From positions 46,696,847-46,760,846 of the forward strand of contig OX359248.1 of the NCBI GenBank assembly GCA_947179485.1: DNA of 64,000 bases, written 5' to 3'. Made by a program: the position numbers and the translations under genes. This stretch comes from Allacma fusca (taxonomy: Eukaryota; Arthropoda; Collembola; Symphypleona; Sminthuridae). Of this stretch, positions 60,531-64,000 are shown piece after piece. The notes beneath the pieces were generated by a model. The model did not search any database and was not told the DNA's origin. It saw only the letters and a program-made list of their open reading frames with translations. Every line of letters starts with the position of its first letter. Positions within the stretch are counted from its first letter, which is position 1.

Positions 60531-61650
60531 TCGTTTTTCCTCATCCACTCATCTCCCACAGCTAGCCTCCACATAACCCTATTCTATTTCTCCCTATTAC
60601 GCCCCACATGTCTTCGTCTACTCACATCTCTCTTCACTCGTGCCTGCATAATATACCAGTGTGACTATTTTCGGCATAATTCCACACCTATCGGTGAGAA
60701 CCCTTTCATAGATTCTCTACCGTTATTTTATTAAAGTTTGCCGTTTGGTATGGCAGGCAGAGTCATACCTAACTACTTGACTTTTTTATATTTGCAGGTA
60801 CGTTCCTCCATACCCTGTCCTATTGGATTTCTCTCAACGAGGAAATCTTCGTAGGTGCGAGCTGGTCCTCGGAATTCGTTATAATTACCTACCCTATCTA
60901 TTACTCTATATTGCTGGTAGCCTTATTAGCCCTGCTATTTTGTTCCAGCATATTTATTTTCCGTGTATTGTCTCTATAGTAAATTATTATATAAATCTAT
61001 CCTATGCGTATATGCCACTAAACTCTCGGTTGTGTGCTGTATAAGTCCCTAGCCACTTCCACGGCATACATTAGCCTGCAGGTATCATTATTGCCGTACT
61101 TATGGGATAGGGTCCGACTCTAGTAGGACTCTACACTTTCGTTGGAGGTGCAGAGTAGAGCCTCCTCTTAGATTTAGGGCATTCTGCCGAGGAATACTTC
61201 TTCCAGGGAACTCTTTATATACCCCTAACCCTATATCATTCAACTGCAGGGATTTTTATAATATTTAATTAATAAAGAATGAGTCCGTGTCATTAACTGT
61301 AGCGCCATATAACCCTTGGAAACTAGTTTAACTTGTAATAATACCACAGGTGTGAGTCAATATTATTGTACTGATATTTGTCCTTAGTTATTATTAATAT
61401 CCGAGCTATAACGACTTACGTACGGTTGTAATTATGGTCTAGGAACGTCATGAACATTGTATGTATTTATTTACGCCTCTTCCGCACGGTAAATGGTTCC
61501 TAAGTAATTATTATAACTCTTTCACTGGGATTATTGAATAAACCGAACTTATTTATTCAGACTTTTGTATATAATACAGCCTTTATTACTCAGCACAGGT
61601 AATGTTAAGGTGGTTCATTACAAGTATTAGTTTGTTACTAAAACATACGC

Positions 61651-62367
61651 TTACGAAACTAATGTAATGAGTGGTTTACCCTCATTAACTTTAATCTCCT
61701 CTCCACTTGCATCACAAACCTTGATGTGTATTGTACTTATATAGTCTGGTTCTACTTGTGTAAAATATGGATAATGATAATTAATTCCTGCTAATAAATT
61801 TGAATTTGAAGAGTTATGCATAATTCACAGGAATTTGTGATATGAATCACCGTATAGCTGAGGTGAAATTATGTTAGAATAAATGTAAATTAAATCATGA
61901 TTTAAAAATTCATTCTTTCCAAATTGTGGAGAATCTAATGCACTTTCTTTACCACCATTTATAATTTGTTGGGTGAACCCTAATTGTCTTTTAAGTTTAC
62001 TTCTAAAATGCAACGAATATCCTTCCTTAACGGAAACAGAAAACCGATTTTTCGATTCATAGTAATTAAACGAAATGAATGTACTGAATGATTTCCCAAT
62101 AATATCATTTAAATCCAATGCATAACTCTCACCAGTTGTGAATGTACAATTTTTATTTTCGAACAAAAATCAAATATTCTTATCCGTACTAATTTGAAAT
62201 AAATAATTAATATTTTCAGGAATATATCTACATTCTACTAATCAAACTGCAAATTTTGCAACGCTGAAATCTAACGTGGAAGCAAGTTTTGCTATATAAT
62301 TAAAGGATCGATTTTTAGGGAACCAATTGACAGAGTCAACGGATGGAAGAGTTAGTGGAAATGACAT
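61651..62367 (-). pseudogene. Polinton/Maverick minor-capsid (penton-like) protein pseudogene
   Basis: Seen: from ATG 62367..62365 a single phase runs 239 codons to TAA at 61651, interrupted only by three TGA codons. It starts MSFPLTLPSVDSVNWFPKN, has KLKRQLGFTQQI in the middle, LIYIYSNIISPQLYGDS about two thirds along, and ends SGEEIKVNEGKPLITL. Known: this succession (short N-terminal MSF...LPS, LGF, YVYxDIVxPQxVGDS-like block, C-terminal beta-strand) is that of the minor capsid/penton protein of animal Polintons. The divergent integrase next door fits. Inference: a dead copy. The TGA codons look like single-base mutations, with no readthrough signal. Confidence 0.75.
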
Positions 62368-62534
62368 AATTTTGATATTGCTACAGTATTACTAGCTTTC
62401 ATTACTTATTCCTGGTTTTATATAAACGTTTCGCAAACACGACTATTTGGTTCTAACCATAGAATTGTGTTAGTAGTATAATGAATGACGTTAAATTAGC
62501 AAAAGAATAGTTTATTCCTAGCAATAGTTGAAGT

Positions 62535-63363
62535 TTTGGTGGTATTGATAGGTTGCACAGAAGTGTAAATGATTTCAGAAAAAATGTAGAAACGTTTTAA
62601 CAAAAACAAGATACGTACAACTTGCATAAGTTTGTACGTTTTACATTTTTCAGACGTAAGGTTTCTTCACCATATGTAAATTATCTCTGGCAGGCTGATT
62701 TAATACTTAGAACAATTATCACATTTCAAATCTGGATATCGTTACATACTTACTGTAATAGACATATCCAGTAGATTTGCATACGTAAGGTTATTAAAAC
62801 GAAAAGCTGGTGAACAAGTCACGGATGCTTTTGGATTCTATAATTTAATCAGGAAACAACCCTATTATTTACAGGTAGATGAAGGAAAAGATATTTTCTG
62901 TAAAAAACGTTCCTATCATATTTTAAAACTAATAACATTAAAATCTTTAACAACTTTTCAGATTTTAAAGCATGTGTAATGGAACGATTGAATGCGAAAT
63001 AATGTCAAGGATTTACCGGTATTTTACTTTTACAATGACTAAACTTTATTGTGATATACTTGCTGAAATTGTTTCATCATACAGCAATAGTTATCATAGA
63101 GGAATAAGAATGAAACCATCAGAAGTAACAAAAGAAACTGAAATGAAAGCTTGGTATAATTTACATAAGGAATTATTTGAAAATAATAATTTCCTCGAGC
63201 CAAATTTAAGCTCAAGGATATAGTAAGAATAATTAAGCCTAAACCAATTTTTGAAAAGGGATATTGTCAAAGATTTACAAATGAAAAATATCTTATTGAA
63301 TCAATTATTCAAGGTTATCCTACAATATATAAGCTGAAAACGTTTTCAAATAATAGTCTTTAA
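62535..63363 (+). pseudogene. Polinton/Maverick retroviral-type integrase pseudogene
   Basis: Seen across shifted frames: an N-terminal FGGIDRLHRSV region; YLWQADL (first catalytic Asp, about 62692); GYRYILTVIDIFSRFAYVRL; YYLQVDEGK (second Asp, about 62877); VMERLNAKIMSRIYRYFTF with the catalytic Glu (about 62981); SYSNSYHRGI with MKPSEVTKE; and a C-terminal beta-barrel-like FEKGYCQRFTNEKYLIESII ... YKLKTF before TAA 63361..63363. Known: the rve-type core with this C-terminal module is the Polinton integrase. Frameshifts near 62710, 62890 and 63215 and internal stops inactivate it. It is divergent from the capsid gene (167 bp between the starts). Confidence 0.85.
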
Positions 63364-63611
63364 CGGAATGTTCTATTCGCAAGAAATGACTAAGTGTTTG
63401 TAATATTGAAAATTTAGTTTCATTACTGAGTTTCAACATTGGCGTAGTGTTTAACAATGCATCTTAAATTCTAGGATTCGAGTATACATATGTACATATT
63501 ACACTTTATTTTAAATTATTGAAACATTTCCTCACAATGAGTTATAGTATACACAGATTATTAAAATTGCATCCAAGCGTTTTCCAGTAAAATCAAGTGT
63601 AAACAACATTC

Positions 63612-64000
63612 TTATTTCTAAACGAAATTAATATCATATACTTATAATAACATGATGAAATCAAGGTTAGATTTAATGGTTACATTTCAGAATACTTATG
63701 TGCATGCTGCAATTGTACAAAATATCAGTAGAAACTAATTCTACTGAACGTATGTAGTTGCGAGAGATTCTTCTTTCTCAGACACGTATTCAAGTATTAT
63801 ATTGTAATAAAATCAATTGTAGTTGACAGAATTCGATGGAATAGCTTATGATGTGAGTACAACTTGAAACAGCAGTGGCTATACCATATCATCAAACAAT
63901 TTTTATAAATGTTGAAATCTTCGGTTGTTTACTTATTTCATGAGTTCTTGTCACATATACAATTATATACATCTCCGATATAAGTGCTCTGAATAAACTA
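63612..64000. repeat. Right arm of the 18.8-kb-spaced inverted repeat (probable Polinton TIR)
   Basis: Reverse complement of 44835..45235 with about three quarters or more identity. It starts about 250 bp after the integrase stop, where a Polinton terminal repeat is expected, and continues past the window end, so the outer border and target duplication cannot be seen. Confidence 0.6.

Larger units (their letters stand above)
59869..61650. other. Probable gypsy 3' region; LTR not securely defined
   Basis: It holds degenerate repeats around TCTCATACAGATTTATTGTG (60068, 60130, 60205, more weakly 60280). A purine run GGGAGGGGGA at 60521..60530 could be the polypurine tract preceding a 3' LTR. 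AATTAATAAAGAATG at about 61265 looks like a polyadenylation signal. No matching 5' LTR exists in the window, so the LTR borders cannot be fixed. Confidence 0.35.

Noticed and set aside
61651-62367. Selenocysteine or other TGA recoding in the capsid-like frame
   Set aside because: No recoding structure was seen, and the neighbouring integrase is clearly a pseudogene. Simple mutation explains the stops.

Overview
This is eukaryotic, metazoan DNA and most likely arthropod. Genes are sparse and split by canonical GT-AG introns, there are long (CA/TG)n and (CT)n microsatellites, and the window mixes hAT, Tc1/mariner- or pogo-like, Mutator-like, Ty3/gypsy, LINE and Polinton/Maverick sequences. No prokaryotic features (operons, ribosome binding sites, CRISPR) are present. 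A crustacean or other non-dipteran arthropod is my guess from the transposon mix; the sequence does not prove it.

Region 1 (1 to about 27 kb) is one gene of the carboxylesterase/cholinesterase-like family on the minus strand, plus its upstream DNA. The signal-peptide exon is 13199..13591, the next exon is 276..467, and a 12.7 kb phase-0 intron lies between them. The remaining exons lie to the left of the window. Apart from microsatellites, a 35-bp minisatellite (18.0-18.8 kb) and a possible short pogo-like element, I find nothing coding here.

Region 2 (about 28-35 kb) is AT-rich and packed with non-autonomous DNA transposons. Five have hAT hallmarks (TIRs plus 8-bp target duplications): 28302..29281, 31369..32568 with 31460..31982 nested inside it, 32648..33214 and 33934..34607. 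A TA-flanked MITE lies at 30340..30744. The hAT-like elements carry long arms built from reiterated short motifs, a different motif in each family.

Region 3 (about 35.7-43.3 kb) holds retroelement debris: a possible solo LTR, a LINE reverse-transcriptase ORF on the minus strand, a second degraded LINE on the plus strand, and a pogo-like TA-flanked element (42431..43268).

Region 4 (about 44.8-64 kb) is a nest of elements. Its right end is a Polinton/Maverick remnant: a minor-capsid-like pseudogene on the minus strand, a divergent retroviral-type integrase pseudogene on the plus strand, and an inverted-repeat arm that has a matching copy 18.8 kb away at 44.8-45.2 kb. Between these arms lie four things. 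(a) A 4.9-kb two-gene DNA transposon (45419..50312) has a broken DDE-like ORF and, tail to tail with it, an intact three-exon DEDDh (REX4/ISG20-like) exonuclease gene. (b) A dUTPase fragment with an intron and an unrecognised pseudogene follow. (c) A 5'-truncated Ty3/gypsy copy comes next. (d) Inserted in the gypsy 3' reading frame is a foldback/Mutator-like element (55917..59373), which itself contains a SINE-like insertion, a hAT element with a recognisable transposase tail, and a second inverted copy of its own family.

The most notable observations are the intact exonuclease inside an otherwise dead two-gene transposon, the self-nested foldback element whose paired arms preserve empty sites for its own insertions, and the recurrent motif-array architecture of the hAT elements.
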